From contig NZ_JAMQAW010000042.1 in assembly GCF_023701525.1 (NCBI RefSeq), positions 1-64,000 on the forward strand: a DNA stretch of 64,000 bases, written 5' to 3'. Made by a program: the position numbers and the translations under genes. The notes beneath the pieces are model-generated. The model ran no database searches. It saw nothing but the letters and a program-made list of their open reading frames with translations, and was not told the DNA's origin. This DNA comes from Streptomyces albipurpureus. Lineage in GTDB: Bacteria; Actinomycetota; Actinomycetes; Streptomycetales; Streptomycetaceae. Each line of letters opens with the position of its first letter. Position 1 is the first letter of the stretch. Below, one piece after another: positions 44,053-52,183 of this stretch.

Positions 44053-45974
44053 TACCGGAGCACACCCTCATGCCGGTTCTCCTCCGCCTGTGCGGCATCG
44101 GTGAACGCGCACCCGTACATGTTCAGCGTCTCTTCACGGCCGGACTCGGCACGGGCGGCGGCATCCTCCATACGCGCGCACTCGGCCACGTAGTCAGTCA
44201 GGGCACCCGCCGCGCGGTAGATCTCTGCCGACTCCTCGTAGTGAGCGGCATCCCGCTTCGCACGGTGTACGTCGTCGTACGCCTCTTCGCAGCGGCGGAC
44301 GGCCGACCACACGTCCTCAGCGAGCGCGTCGCCCTCGCGGACCCGCTCTCCGCACGCCCGCGCCCGCTCCAGGTCGCCAGCGGCGAGTACCACCGCCGCG
44401 TAGACACCGGCGCGGGCTGCCGTCAGCCGCTCCAACGCTGCCTCCCACGCGGCCGCCGTTCGGCCGGAGGCCGCGCGCTCGGCCCGGGCCTCGTCGCGTC
44501 CTGCCAGCCCGGCACGATCGGCTTCCGCCCGCGCCTCCGCACACTCGCCGGCGTTGTGTGCGTCCCAGTACAGGTCCCGAACGCCGTGGTACGCGGCCTG
44601 GGCGGTCTTGATCGCGGCCCACTCGACGGGGGCGTGCTCGGCAAGGAGGGTCGGCTCCCCGTAGCTGTTGTGCGGGTATTTGGACCAGTCGGCCAGGTGC
44701 TTGCGGTCGTTGCTGGTGCCGAACCCCTGGGGGTTCCTGCGGACGGCGGCCTCCGCCTTCCGCAGAGCCTCGGCGCCGCGCCCCTCGATCTGGTCGGCCA
44801 CGGCCAGCGTGAACGCCACGGCGGCGGCGTCGACACGATCACCGGCGATCAGCGAGGCTGAGGTGTACCGCGACGGGTAGTACACCGACCGGCTGGAGCG
44901 CTTGGACTTCCTCCAAGCGTCGTACTGCGCCACGAACGACCGCGACGGGTCCCCCTGCCCGGCGTGCATGACACCGTCGTAGTCGGTGTGGCCGTCGAAC
45001 CACGCACACCAGGCGCGCGAGGAGTCCTCGAACATCACGATCAGCCCGGCGTACCCGCGCGCCGACGGTTCGCGGCCTGCGTCGGCCAGCTGCTTGCGCC
45101 ACTGAGCTTCCTGGGCGACCAGCCGCTCCTGTGCCTCCTCGATGATCGGCGCGGCGAGCGCCTCCCGCTCCGCGCGCGCCGCAGCGTCCGCGATCGCCTC
45201 CCCGGCTTCCTTGACGTGCTGCCCGGCCAGCACGATCGCACGACGCCACGACGCACACCCCCGCGCATCCTCGCCGTTCGTCTCGGCCAGCCACGCCCGC
45301 GCCGCCTTCACAGCGTCGGTGGCCGACCGCTCCGCCGTCTTGGCCTCCGCGTAGGCGGCGGAGCCCAGCTCCACCGCCCGCGCGCCCGAAGGCGTGGAAC
45401 CGTCGAGGGCGTTGAACGCGTCCCGAGCGTCACTCAGGGCAGCACTCACCTTCGCCACGGCGTCGTCCATCTGCCGGACCCACTCCGCGGCATCCCGGCC
45501 CCACACCGTCCGGCCCGTGGCTTCCTGCTCCCTGGAGGCGACGCGTACGGTCTTGATCGCCTCGCGTACCGCCTTGAAACCGCCGGTCGAGGCGGACGCC
45601 ACGAACTTGCCCGTCGCTTCGTTCCACGCGCACACGTGCTCTGTCTCCTCCACCCCGGCGCGCACCATCACCAGCCCGGAGAACACCACGGCGCGTACCC
45701 ACAGACGGCCGGTCCAACGCCGCTCCGCACGGACGTCCCAGCCCAGCTCCGCTGCCTCGTGGACCAGAACGCCCGCGTTCTTGGGCATGCCTTCCAGCGC
45801 GGAGGCCGCCGCGTCGGCACCGATGGCTGCTGCGCATCCGCCGCAACGTCCCGCGCGTACTTCCTCGCGCTGGCACGCCGGGCACGACTCGGCTGCCGAC
45901 TCCCTCCCGCGCCATGCCGAAGTGTCGTCGCTCTCGGCGTCAGGAGGATCGGTTTGTCCTTGCGTGATCGTCAT
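44052..45974 (-). CDS. Long alanine-rich unknown protein, 640 aa
   Basis: ATG overlaps the methylase stop (ATGA). N-terminal zinc ribbon (SCPACQREEVRAGRCGGCAA), then a small domain to about residue 130, then long Ala/Glu/Arg helices (RAWLAETNGED, AIADAAARAEREALAAPIIE) broken by a beta segment near 310-350 (YAGLIVMFEDSSRAWCAWFD). Probably an extended coiled-coil protein. Sharing an operon with ParM/ParR, it could be structural. No family recognised. Confidence 0.6.
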   Translation of the reverse strand: MTITQGQTDPPDAESDDTSAWRGRESAAESCPACQREEVRAGRCGGCAAAIGADAAASALEGMPKNAGVLVHEAAELGWDVRAERRWTGRLWVRAVVFSGLVMVRAGVEETEHVCAWNEATGKFVASASTGGFKAVREAIKTVRVASREQEATGRTVWGRDAAEWVRQMDDAVAKVSAALSDARDAFNALDGSTPSGARAVELGSAAYAEAKTAERSATDAVKAARAWLAETNGEDARGCASWRRAIVLAGQHVKEAGEAIADAAARAEREALAAPIIEEAQERLVAQEAQWRKQLADAGREPSARGYAGLIVMFEDSSRAWCAWFDGHTDYDGVMHAGQGDPSRSFVAQYDAWRKSKRSSRSVYYPSRYTSASLIAGDRVDAAAVAFTLAVADQIEGRGAEALRKAEAAVRRNPQGFGTSNDRKHLADWSKYPHNSYGEPTLLAEHAPVEWAAIKTAQAAYHGVRDLYWDAHNAGECAEARAEADRAGLAGRDEARAERAASGRTAAAWEAALERLTAARAGVYAAVVLAAGDLERARACGERVREGDALAEDVWSAVRRCEEAYDDVHRAKRDAAHYEESAEIYRAAGALTDYVAECARMEDAAARAESGREETLNMYGCAFTDAAQAEENRHEGVLR

Positions 45975-46729
45975 CGCTTCATCTCCAAAGCGTCAGCGGG
46001 TATTCCGGTGGTCTCCTGATGCGACGCGATGATCAGTCGACGTGATCCGTTGACTGCCCGGGCTACCCTGCGCTTCTGGCTCCAATGGCCCAGGACATGA
46101 GCGAGGGTGGGCCATGTCTCGAAGGTCTCCAGCGTCAGGACATCGCAACGGCGCACGACCGCGGGTATGTGCAGCAGCGTGAGGTGGACGTAGACCATGT
46201 GCATGGCCTGCGGCGCTATGTCCTCCGCCGTCACGTGCAACTGCGTCTGCGGGTTGAGGTCGTGCTCGAGCATGACCTCCGACAGGGCGATCATGAACGA
46301 GCCCGCGCCGCAGGCGGGCTCGTAGACATCAGCGAAACCGCTGCGCTCGACTTGCTCGACCACCGTGCGGATCTCCATCCGAGCCGTCAAACGGGCGACG
46401 TCGTAGGGCGTGTAGAACTGGCCCAGCCGCTCGTTGCCGAGCTCCAGCTCCATGTAGAGACGTCCAAGTACGTCATGGGGATTGCGATCCAACTCCATGG
46501 TCACCAACGCCAGCGCATGCGCGAAGCGGTCCAAGTCTGTTCTGCTGTAGCCGCCGGCGATCTGGAGGTACTGCCTTTCGCGCGCTTCCCAGGACTCGCT
46601 CCCGCGGACGTCCACGGCGTTGCGCAGAGCCAGCGCCGCCATCTCGACGAAGTTGTCGAAGACTTGGCTCATCCGCTTCGCGCCGGTGTTCGTCGCCAGC
46701 AGTGTCACGACTTCGCGGTAGCAGCTCAT
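45971..46729 (-). CDS. N6-adenine methylase-fold protein lacking the NPPY motif
   Basis: 252 aa from the ATG that overlaps the micro-ORF stop. It has the type I/IIG-style entry GQFYTPYDVA (103-112) and SAM-binding motif I, YEPACGAGSF (136-145), then AED (169-171) as the acidic motif II. The catalytic (N/D)PP(Y/F) that should follow the fourth strand is missing: the sequence there reads RRCDVLTLETFETWP. So it may bind SAM and DNA without methylating, or use an unusual site. Intact neighbours argue against decay. Coupled to both sides in the partition operon. Confidence 0.7.
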   Translation of the reverse strand: MSCYREVVTLLATNTGAKRMSQVFDNFVEMAALALRNAVDVRGSESWEARERQYLQIAGGYSRTDLDRFAHALALVTMELDRNPHDVLGRLYMELELGNERLGQFYTPYDVARLTARMEIRTVVEQVERSGFADVYEPACGAGSFMIALSEVMLEHDLNPQTQLHVTAEDIAPQAMHMVYVHLTLLHIPAVVRRCDVLTLETFETWPTLAHVLGHWSQKRRVARAVNGSRRLIIASHQETTGIPADALEMKR

Positions 46730-46797
46730 GCCACCGGCTCGATGGTGCTGATCTCGGCGGTTGCGGCCTTCGAGAAGGCACCCAGTGCCTCGCTCAT
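46726..46797 (-). CDS. 23-aa micro-ORF between ParM and the methylase
   Basis: Its ATG overlaps the ParM stop (TGATG) and its TGA overlaps the methylase ATG (ATGA). Sequence MSEALGAFSKAATAEISTIE then PVA. Such double coupling implies that ribosomes translate through it. It may serve only for re-initiation, or be a real peptide. Confidence 0.45.
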   Translation of the reverse strand: MSEALGAFSKAATAEISTIEPVA

Positions 46798-48095
46798 CAC
46801 GCCACCTCCCTGCTGCGCTTGCCCCCGGTCTTCGCGGCGAGGGCCTGCTGCTCAACGTGACGGGCCGCGATGTACAGGCCCTCGCGGTTCAGGTGCCGCG
46901 AATAGCTCGAGTCGAGGTAGAGCACGGGCACGTCGCCCGCGGCCTTCAGTAGGGCCGGGTGCAGCAGGTGCTTGATCGGACCCGAGCCACCGCCGTAGAC
47001 GTAGACAACCTCAGTCGTCGCGCCGGCCTGCGAGAGAACATCGCCGAAGGAGGAGACGATCTCGTCGACCAGGTAGCTGGCCTCGTCCTCGACGAAGCCC
47101 GCGGCCCGCCGGTGACGGTTCCTCACCAGCACGGACGGCTCCGCGTGGAGGAAGTCCGCCAGCTGCTTGCGTGAGGAGAACTGCAGCGCGGCGTCCGACT
47201 CGCTCATGCGCTCCATGGCGTTCATCAGCGCGGTGCCGTAGCCCTCGGCGAGCGTGGCGGCCGCCTCTGCGTTGAACCGCCCGTCGGTGAAGACCGGGAA
47301 GTTCACGGTGCCTTCGCCGACGTCGACGCCGATGGTGTGCTGGACCGCCACCAGGTCGGAAGCCGAGACGCCCTCGACGATGGACGCGTCACGGGTGCGC
47401 AGATCATCGAGAAGAGCCTGGGCGAGCGGCTCGCCCTTGTCGGTGATGGCGAACTGCGCGGAGGCACCCTCGGCCATCACCTGGACGTCGACGAACTGCA
47501 GGCGCACCGAGACAGGGGTGCTGAAGTTCTTGATCGTCACCAGGTGCACCGCGGGGTCGGAGCTGCCCAGCAGGCCGATGAACTCGGCGGCGTAGGCGTG
47601 GCGGCGCGCGACGAACTCGGAGATCGGCAGCGCCAGGCCGGCACGCACGTGCACGCGCAGCTCGTGATCGGGCAGCGCGCCGTTCTCGCTGACGTAGTCG
47701 CGCAGGGCCTTCGCGGCGAAGACACCCAGGACCAGGACCTTGCTCAGCTCCTGATCGGCCTTGGAGTGCTTACCCAGCACCTCGAACTCGGTGAACTTCG
47801 AGCCGCGTACGCTCAGCGCCGCCCGGCCGAAGATTCGGCGGTCCGACGCCGCCACCAGGGGAGTGGTGAGCGAGCAGTCGATCTGGTTGTAGAAGTCGCC
47901 GGCCATCACGGTGGCCGCATCCGCGTCGGGGAGCGGCACCTTCGGCGAGGTGCGGGAAGTCGAGACGACCGCGCTGGGCAGATCGATCTCGTCGAAAGTG
48001 CTCTGCTTCGTGTTCTGGATAACGCCCTTGACGTAGCCGTTGCCGACGTCGATGCCGCCGGTGAGGGTGATGATGTCGGTGGTGTTCGTGCTCAT
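46797..48095 (-). CDS. ParM-like actin-fold segregation ATPase
   Basis: 432 aa. Actin-fold landmarks are visible: phosphate-1 loop GGIDVGNGYVKG (about 13-24), phosphate-2 loop TIGVDVGEGTVNF (about 250-262) and adenosine motif VYVYGGGSGPIKHLL (about 370-384). This family (ParM, AlfA, Alp7A) forms filaments that push plasmid copies apart (established). GAGGGG lies ahead of the ATG. It follows the ParR-like gene by 58 bases, the reverse of the classic parM-parR order. A phage tubulin/actin-like role is an alternative. Confidence 0.85.
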   Translation of the reverse strand: MSTNTTDIITLTGGIDVGNGYVKGVIQNTKQSTFDEIDLPSAVVSTSRTSPKVPLPDADAATVMAGDFYNQIDCSLTTPLVAASDRRIFGRAALSVRGSKFTEFEVLGKHSKADQELSKVLVLGVFAAKALRDYVSENGALPDHELRVHVRAGLALPISEFVARRHAYAAEFIGLLGSSDPAVHLVTIKNFSTPVSVRLQFVDVQVMAEGASAQFAITDKGEPLAQALLDDLRTRDASIVEGVSASDLVAVQHTIGVDVGEGTVNFPVFTDGRFNAEAAATLAEGYGTALMNAMERMSESDAALQFSSRKQLADFLHAEPSVLVRNRHRRAAGFVEDEASYLVDEIVSSFGDVLSQAGATTEVVYVYGGGSGPIKHLLHPALLKAAGDVPVLYLDSSYSRHLNREGLYIAARHVEQQALAAKTGGKRSREVA

Positions 48096-48153
48096 GAATT
48101 CGGCCCCTCGGTGTCTGCGTTGCCTGTCTGGAAGGTGAGCGCCACCGCGTCAC

Positions 48154-48615
48154 TCAGCGCCGAGTGCTCGCCATGATTTCGTCGATGGACGCCTGCTTCG
48201 GCGGCTCCGGCGGCGGGATGGGGGTGGAAGCCTCGGCCGTCTCGACCGGTGCGGGAGCCGACTCGGGCCGGGGCACCGGCGCTGGGGCTGTCTGCTCGAC
48301 GACGACGTCGGTCTGGTCGGTGACTACGGGTTGCTGCTGCGGCTGGACCGGCCGGGCGGCCGGCCGGGGCTCGGCTGTTGCTTCGTCGTCCTCGCGCTGC
48401 TCGATAGTCTCCAGCGGTGGTCGGCCACGCCGCGGCAGCTGATCGACGGGCTTGTAGAAGACGTCGATGTACCCGTCGCGCTGAATGGACTCCCGGATGA
48501 GCTGTCGCAGCGACTGCGAGATGTTCTCCTGCTGATCGAGCCACTCGATCACCGAGGTATCGGCAGCGGGCACGGTCCAGCGAACCTTGCGAGGTTCACC
48601 CGACTGGTTCGCCAT
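48154..48615 (-). CDS. ParR-like ribbon-helix-helix adaptor
   Basis: 153 aa from the ATG behind GAGGTGA. Residues about 8-55 read as a ribbon-helix-helix DNA-binding fold (VRWTVPAADTSVIEWLDQQE, ISQSLRQLIRESIQRDGYID). The rest is a disordered Pro/Glu/Gln tail ending in a short helix (PPKQASIDEIMASTRR), the place where ParR-type proteins contact ParM filaments. Together with the next gene this makes a type II-style partition pair. A centromere should lie nearby, probably upstream. Confidence 0.7.
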   Translation of the reverse strand: MANQSGEPRKVRWTVPAADTSVIEWLDQQENISQSLRQLIRESIQRDGYIDVFYKPVDQLPRRGRPPLETIEQREDDEATAEPRPAARPVQPQQQPVVTDQTDVVVEQTAPAPVPRPESAPAPVETAEASTPIPPPEPPKQASIDEIMASTRR

Positions 48616-48740
48616 CGCACTCACCTCGCCCGGCCACTTGCTCATGCACTTCATCCAGTCGCTTACCGGATGTCTCGCGCTCTGCCATAGGGACTCACCG
48701 CCTTCCGCGTTTCTGCTCGAATGCGAATCGCTGCAACGCC

Positions 48741-48770
48741 ACTCTAGTGGCTCTATCGAGTCCTTTTCAA
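48741..48770 (-). promoter_or_regulatory. Promoter of the parR-parM operon
   Basis: On the minus strand TTGAAA (48765-48770) and TAGAGT (48741-48746) are 18 bp apart, close to a sigma-70-type consensus. About 125 bases upstream of the ParR-like ATG, leaving a leader that could hold an operator or centromere. Confidence 0.6.
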
Positions 48771-49463
48771 GCCCCATTCGAGACGCGAGTAAGGTGTCAT
48801 TGGCGTCCCTGTTGAGTGCCGGCGGGTACACCAGCGAGACGCCGCAGTGCCCCACCTGGGACGACCGCATGAAAGCCGCCGACCCGCTGCACCTATGAGC
48901 TCCACGTGCGACGCAACGAGGGCTCCCACGGGACATCCGCGAGACATCTGGGGTCACGGCACCGTCCCGGGGGAACCGCATTCGAGTACACATGGCGTCC
49001 CGTCGGCGTCCTGGCTGTGTCTCCTGAAGGACGTCACTGGTCCCCCCTGCGCAGGAGCGCCCTCCGAGGGCGCTGCGTGCGACACCAGTGCGGCACAGTT
49101 GGAGCGCGCACGAAACATCGTGGGGACGCGCGCGGGACTCAGAGAGGCCCATTGGCAGTAGTCGGCGTCTTGTAGGTGTTCCAGTCGCGTCCCCTGTGTG
49201 TCCCGTTTGAGTCACCCCGAAGACGCGATAGAGACGCTGATTCACGGGGCCGCGAAGCCTGGATGCGCCCCTAGCTGAAGCCCTCCGGCGGGTACGTTGA
49301 GACAGCCACGGCCTGCTGGTGGAGCGTGGCCAGTACAGCCGTCGGCGAGACTCCGACACAGCGCTGGTGAGACGGTCGGGACAGAGGCGTCATCGAGCCG
49401 TCGTGGTCGCGCAGGGGAGAGTAAACGGAAGGCCCCCGCACGCAGTGAGCCTGCGAGGAACGA

Positions 49464-49528
49464 CTTGCTTCCGCAGCAAGGGCCCAATGAGGTAGAGGAA
49501 GAGCAGAGGGCTTTGCTGCGGAAGCAAG
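49464..49528. repeat. Perfect 16-bp inverted repeat
   Basis: CTTGCTTCCGCAGCAA (49464-49479) and TTGCTGCGGAAGCAAG (49513-49528), with 33 bases between. Could form a long-loop hairpin or be a dimer-binding site. Confidence 0.6.
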
Positions 49529-49986
49529 CCCTGGAGGAAGACGACAACGGCCCGATGGCGCTGGAGCTGTTCGTCGTGCTTGATGGGGTAGCTGGTCGCA
49601 GCAGTCGGGGCTCTCTTCTTCTGATGCGTCCACGAGAGACCGCCCCGGGCTCGCCGCGCAAGCGCGAAACGGAACACAGCCCGGGGCCGGATCGTGCGTC
49701 GACAAGGCAGTGCCGAACGCCCGCCTCGGACGCGGTGCGTGAAGTCCTGGCGCCCTGCCGCGGCAGCACCCGGAGCAAGGACCGGAGACGGTGGAGTCAC
49801 GTCGATGCAGCCAGCACAACGCGATGGTGCGAGGTCGGCTACGCCGTCCGCAGCGAACGACGGAGCAGAGCGCTATTCAGAGCCGAAGCGGCAGCGTCGC
49901 GAGAGACCGGATCCACTGCGCGGCGAGGGCTGTATCGCCTGCGACAGCAGGGCGATGAACCGGGGCTGCGCCCCGTCGGGAGCAGA

Positions 49987-50158
49987 CCCGTACCCCCACC
50001 TCGCTCGTGCCTCACGAGGACGGATGAACATGGGGTACGGCCGTATCACGGAGGGCAAAACAGCAGTACAGCTCCAAGGCGCAATGACCAGGGGAAACAG
50101 CCCGTCCCGTACCTCCGCTGCGCGGAAAGGGGGAGGGGTACGGGGCAAGAGGGTACGG
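49987..50158. repeat. Cluster of GGGTACGG repeats
   Basis: Five copies within 172 bases: CCCGTACCCC (49987), GGGGTACGG (50032), CCCGTACC (50106), GGGGTACGGGG (50135) and GGGTACGG (50151), in both orientations. Iteron- or operator-like. Confidence 0.5.
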
Positions 50159-50528
50159 ACCGTTTCCCCTGGTGTTCCAGGCTTCCGCTGACGCTCCAGC
50201 CGTGAAACAGCGACGACGACGACAAGGAAGCAAAAGGGCATAAGGGAACCTGATAACACGTGTCCTGGGGACCCTCGCTCGGCTCGGCCGCTCTGCTGCG
50301 CTCCGAGGACGTGTCAATCGGCACTGTCGACGGGTTCCACCGTTCGCTTCGCTCACCGGTCCGTCGGTCGTCGGCGCTCCCTCCGGCTGTGCCCAGCGCT
50401 GTGCTTGAGACAGGAAGCCCGCCTGGCGCCGCGCGCCCGGCTTGAGTGAGAAGTGACGAGCCGTGCGACGGCCCGCTATGCGATCCATCCGGGAGTAGAT
50501 CACGCCATCAAGATCTTCCGGATCGTCA

Positions 50529-50543
50529 GCCAGCGGAGCTGGC
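50529..50543 (+). repeat. Mini-hairpin repeat, copy 9 (loop GGA)
   Basis: GCCAGC-GGA-GCTGGC followed by CCGGGCGCT. Six-bp stem in which both arms differ from the consensus in step. 94 bases before the next start. Confidence 0.65.
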
Positions 50544-50637
50544 CCGGGCGCTGGGCCGACCGCGAGATCACACGGCCCCCACCGGGGTCCGCACTCGACG
50601 GTCGCCACCCGTACCCGAGCCCACGAAGAGGCCCACC

Positions 50638-50943
50638 ATGGCGCAGTCCCAGACCGAGCCATCGCCCTACGACACCGGAGCCCGGTGCGAGCCGAAGCTG
50701 TGGCAACCGAACGGTGAAGCCGTCACCGAAGTGATGCGCTCCGGCGAAGCCGAGGACATCGGCAACGTCGACTTCACCAACGACGGGGGATGCACGATCG
50801 TCACCGTGCACGTCTCCCGCAGCGATGACGGAATGCACACCGTCCACCTCATGCCGATGTGGAGCGACGATCAAGTCCGGGTCGAGCTTCACCGGGAGAT
50901 GGACTTGGCGGTCATCGAGCCCTGCAGAAGCCGGTCGGTATGA
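50638..50943 (+). CDS. Unknown protein, 101 aa
   Basis: GAAGAGG upstream of the ATG. Beta-rich middle (GGCTIVTVHVSRSDDGMHTV) and a charged helix. Soluble. Function unknown. Behind mini-hairpin copy 9. Confidence 0.55.
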   Translation: MAQSQTEPSPYDTGARCEPKLWQPNGEAVTEVMRSGEAEDIGNVDFTNDGGCTIVTVHVSRSDDGMHTVHLMPMWSDDQVRVELHREMDLAVIEPCRSRSV

Positions 50944-51038
50944 GCCCACGACAGGCCGCCACGCCTACCCGGACATCATGGCCGCAGCTCTGGACTTCAG
51001 CTGTGGAGACCACCGAGCCACGGGGAGAGGAGACTCGA

Positions 51039-51542
51039 ATGATTGCTGAAATGATTCAGGAATCGTTCTCGCACGTCGTCCTCGTCACCGGTTCCCGCAG
51101 CTGGAACGACGAGAAGAGCATGTGTGAGACGTTCAACGACGCCTGGCGCGAATGGGGTCCCGAGAACGTCACCCGACCGGTGCTCCTCTCGGGGCACTCC
51201 CCCAAGGGTGCCGACTCCATAGCCGAGCTGCTGTGGGAGGACGCAGGCTTCGAAATCATCCCCTTCCCCGCCGACTGGTCGACCTGCGGGAGAACAGCCG
51301 GCTTCCAGCGCAACCAGGAGATGGTCGACGCCGCCCAGGTTTTTCGCGAGGCCAGGGCTCAGGTGCTGTGCACGGCCTTTCTCGACCTCTGCCGGAGGCC
51401 CGGATGCCCGCAGCGAGGCCAGGAGCAGCTCATGCCGCATACGCCGGGGCACTTCTCGCACGGCACCATTCACTGCAGGTCTCGGGCTCGAGCCGCAGGG
51501 ATCAAGACGACCAGCGTGCTCCATCCGTCGCCGCCGTTCTGA
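51039..51542 (+). CDS. SLOG-family (YpsA/DUF2493-like) nucleotide-binding protein
   Basis: 167 aa, GAGAGGAG before the ATG. Rossmann-like start SHVVLVTGSRSWND, then VLLSGHSPKGADSIAELLWE and FEIIPFPADW with GRTAGFQRNQEMVDAA. The GxxPxGAD and the R-N pair are the marks of cpYpsA-type SLOG proteins, which bind nucleotide-derived ligands and are frequent on phages and plasmids (established). The C-terminal Cys/His stretch (CRRPGCPQRGQ) is unusual. Its role could be in stress or anti-phage signalling (inference). Confidence 0.75.
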   Translation: MIAEMIQESFSHVVLVTGSRSWNDEKSMCETFNDAWREWGPENVTRPVLLSGHSPKGADSIAELLWEDAGFEIIPFPADWSTCGRTAGFQRNQEMVDAAQVFREARAQVLCTAFLDLCRRPGCPQRGQEQLMPHTPGHFSHGTIHCRSRARAAGIKTTSVLHPSPPF

Positions 51543-51550
51543 GACACACG

Positions 51551-51580
51551 AAGGGCCCTGCAGCACACTGCAGGGCCCTT
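51551..51580. terminator. Bidirectional terminator
   Basis: AAGGGCCCTGCAG, loop CACA, CTGCAGGGCCCTT. Perfect 13-bp stem with A/T ends in both directions, between the convergent SLOG and lsr2 genes. Confidence 0.85.
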
Positions 51581-51638
51581 CAGGGGCGGATGGGGAATGA
51601 GAGAGGAGTCGGCCGCGAGGCGAACACCAGGCTCAGCG

Positions 51639-51974
51639 CTACTTGCTTCGGTCGATGCCGTGCGCCTCGTCATAGGCCTTCTGGAGCGTCTTCGGGATGC
51701 GTCCTCGTTCCGCGAACTCGTAACCCTTCTCCTTGCCCCAGGCGCGGATCCTGTCGCGCTCCTCAGGAGTCGTCTCGGGTACGACTCGCTTCTTGGATGC
51801 CGGCTTCCCGGCTTTCCGACTGACCTTCACGTACGACTTCAGCGCATCTTCGAGGCCCTTCTGCTCCTCAGGGGTGAGGTCGACTTCGTACCAGGTGTCA
51901 CCCAGGCCGAAGGTCACGGTAGCCGCATCCGGCTTACCACTCAGATCTGACTCGACAACGCTTCGAATGGCCAT
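51639..51974 (-). CDS. lsr2: Lsr2-family nucleoid protein
   Basis: 111 aa, the usual Lsr2 length. N-terminal dimerisation part (AATVTFGLGDTWYEVDLTPE then EDALKSYVKVSR), basic linker, and C-terminal DNA-binding part (RIRAWGKEKGYEFAERGRIP) with the RGR AT-hook-like core at residues 90-92. Lsr2 binds AT-rich DNA and silences acquired genes (established). A replicon-borne copy may help the element stay unnoticed or compact its own DNA. No ribosome site; a -10 box 7 bases from the ATG points to a leaderless message. Confidence 0.9.
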   Translation of the reverse strand: MAIRSVVESDLSGKPDAATVTFGLGDTWYEVDLTPEEQKGLEDALKSYVKVSRKAGKPASKKRVVPETTPEERDRIRAWGKEKGYEFAERGRIPKTLQKAYDEAHGIDRSK

Positions 51975-51981
51975 ACCAGCG

Positions 51982-52011
51982 ACAGTAGCCGATACGCAAG
52001 GACCTTGGAAA
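51982..52011 (-). promoter_or_regulatory. Candidate leaderless promoter of lsr2
   Basis: TACTGT (minus strand, 51982-51987) ends 7 bases before the ATG, and TTTCCA (52006-52011) lies 18 bp further. Matches leaderless-gene geometry. Confidence 0.45.
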
Positions 52012-52183
52012 GCCTGTCATGGCCATTCGGGATAAGTGCGTCATTCAGAGCCCGAGTGAGACCCGAGAATGCTGCTAAATGAGCAGGAATGATGAATGAT
52101 GCTGTTAAAATCGCAGCATAGTCAGGGTTGTCGCATGACCCGTTCGCCACCGACCAACAAGCCCGGATCGAGAGGTCCCCACC

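Larger units (their letters stand above)
48616..50637. other. 2-kb region without convincing genes
   Basis: Beyond the par promoter no frame has both coding sense and a ribosome site. The longest (49297-50205 plus) reads as low-complexity Arg/Ser/Glu. The region contains copies of CATTCGAG near the par promoter, a perfect 16-bp inverted repeat (49464-49528) and a cluster of GGTACGG/CCGTACC repeats (49987-50158). Candidate centromere or second origin. Confidence 0.5.

Noticed and set aside
46022-46038. GATCA...TGATC palindrome resembling the mini-hairpins
   Set aside because: Only 5 pairs with a 7-base loop, inside the methylase coding sequence, and without the GNA loop.
49297-50205. 302-codon plus-strand ORF in the 48.6-50.6 kb gap
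   Set aside because: Translation is low-complexity Arg/Ser/Glu without domain sense, there is no ribosome site, and it crosses the inverted repeat and the GGGTACGG cluster. Opposite-strand ORFs there are equally weak.
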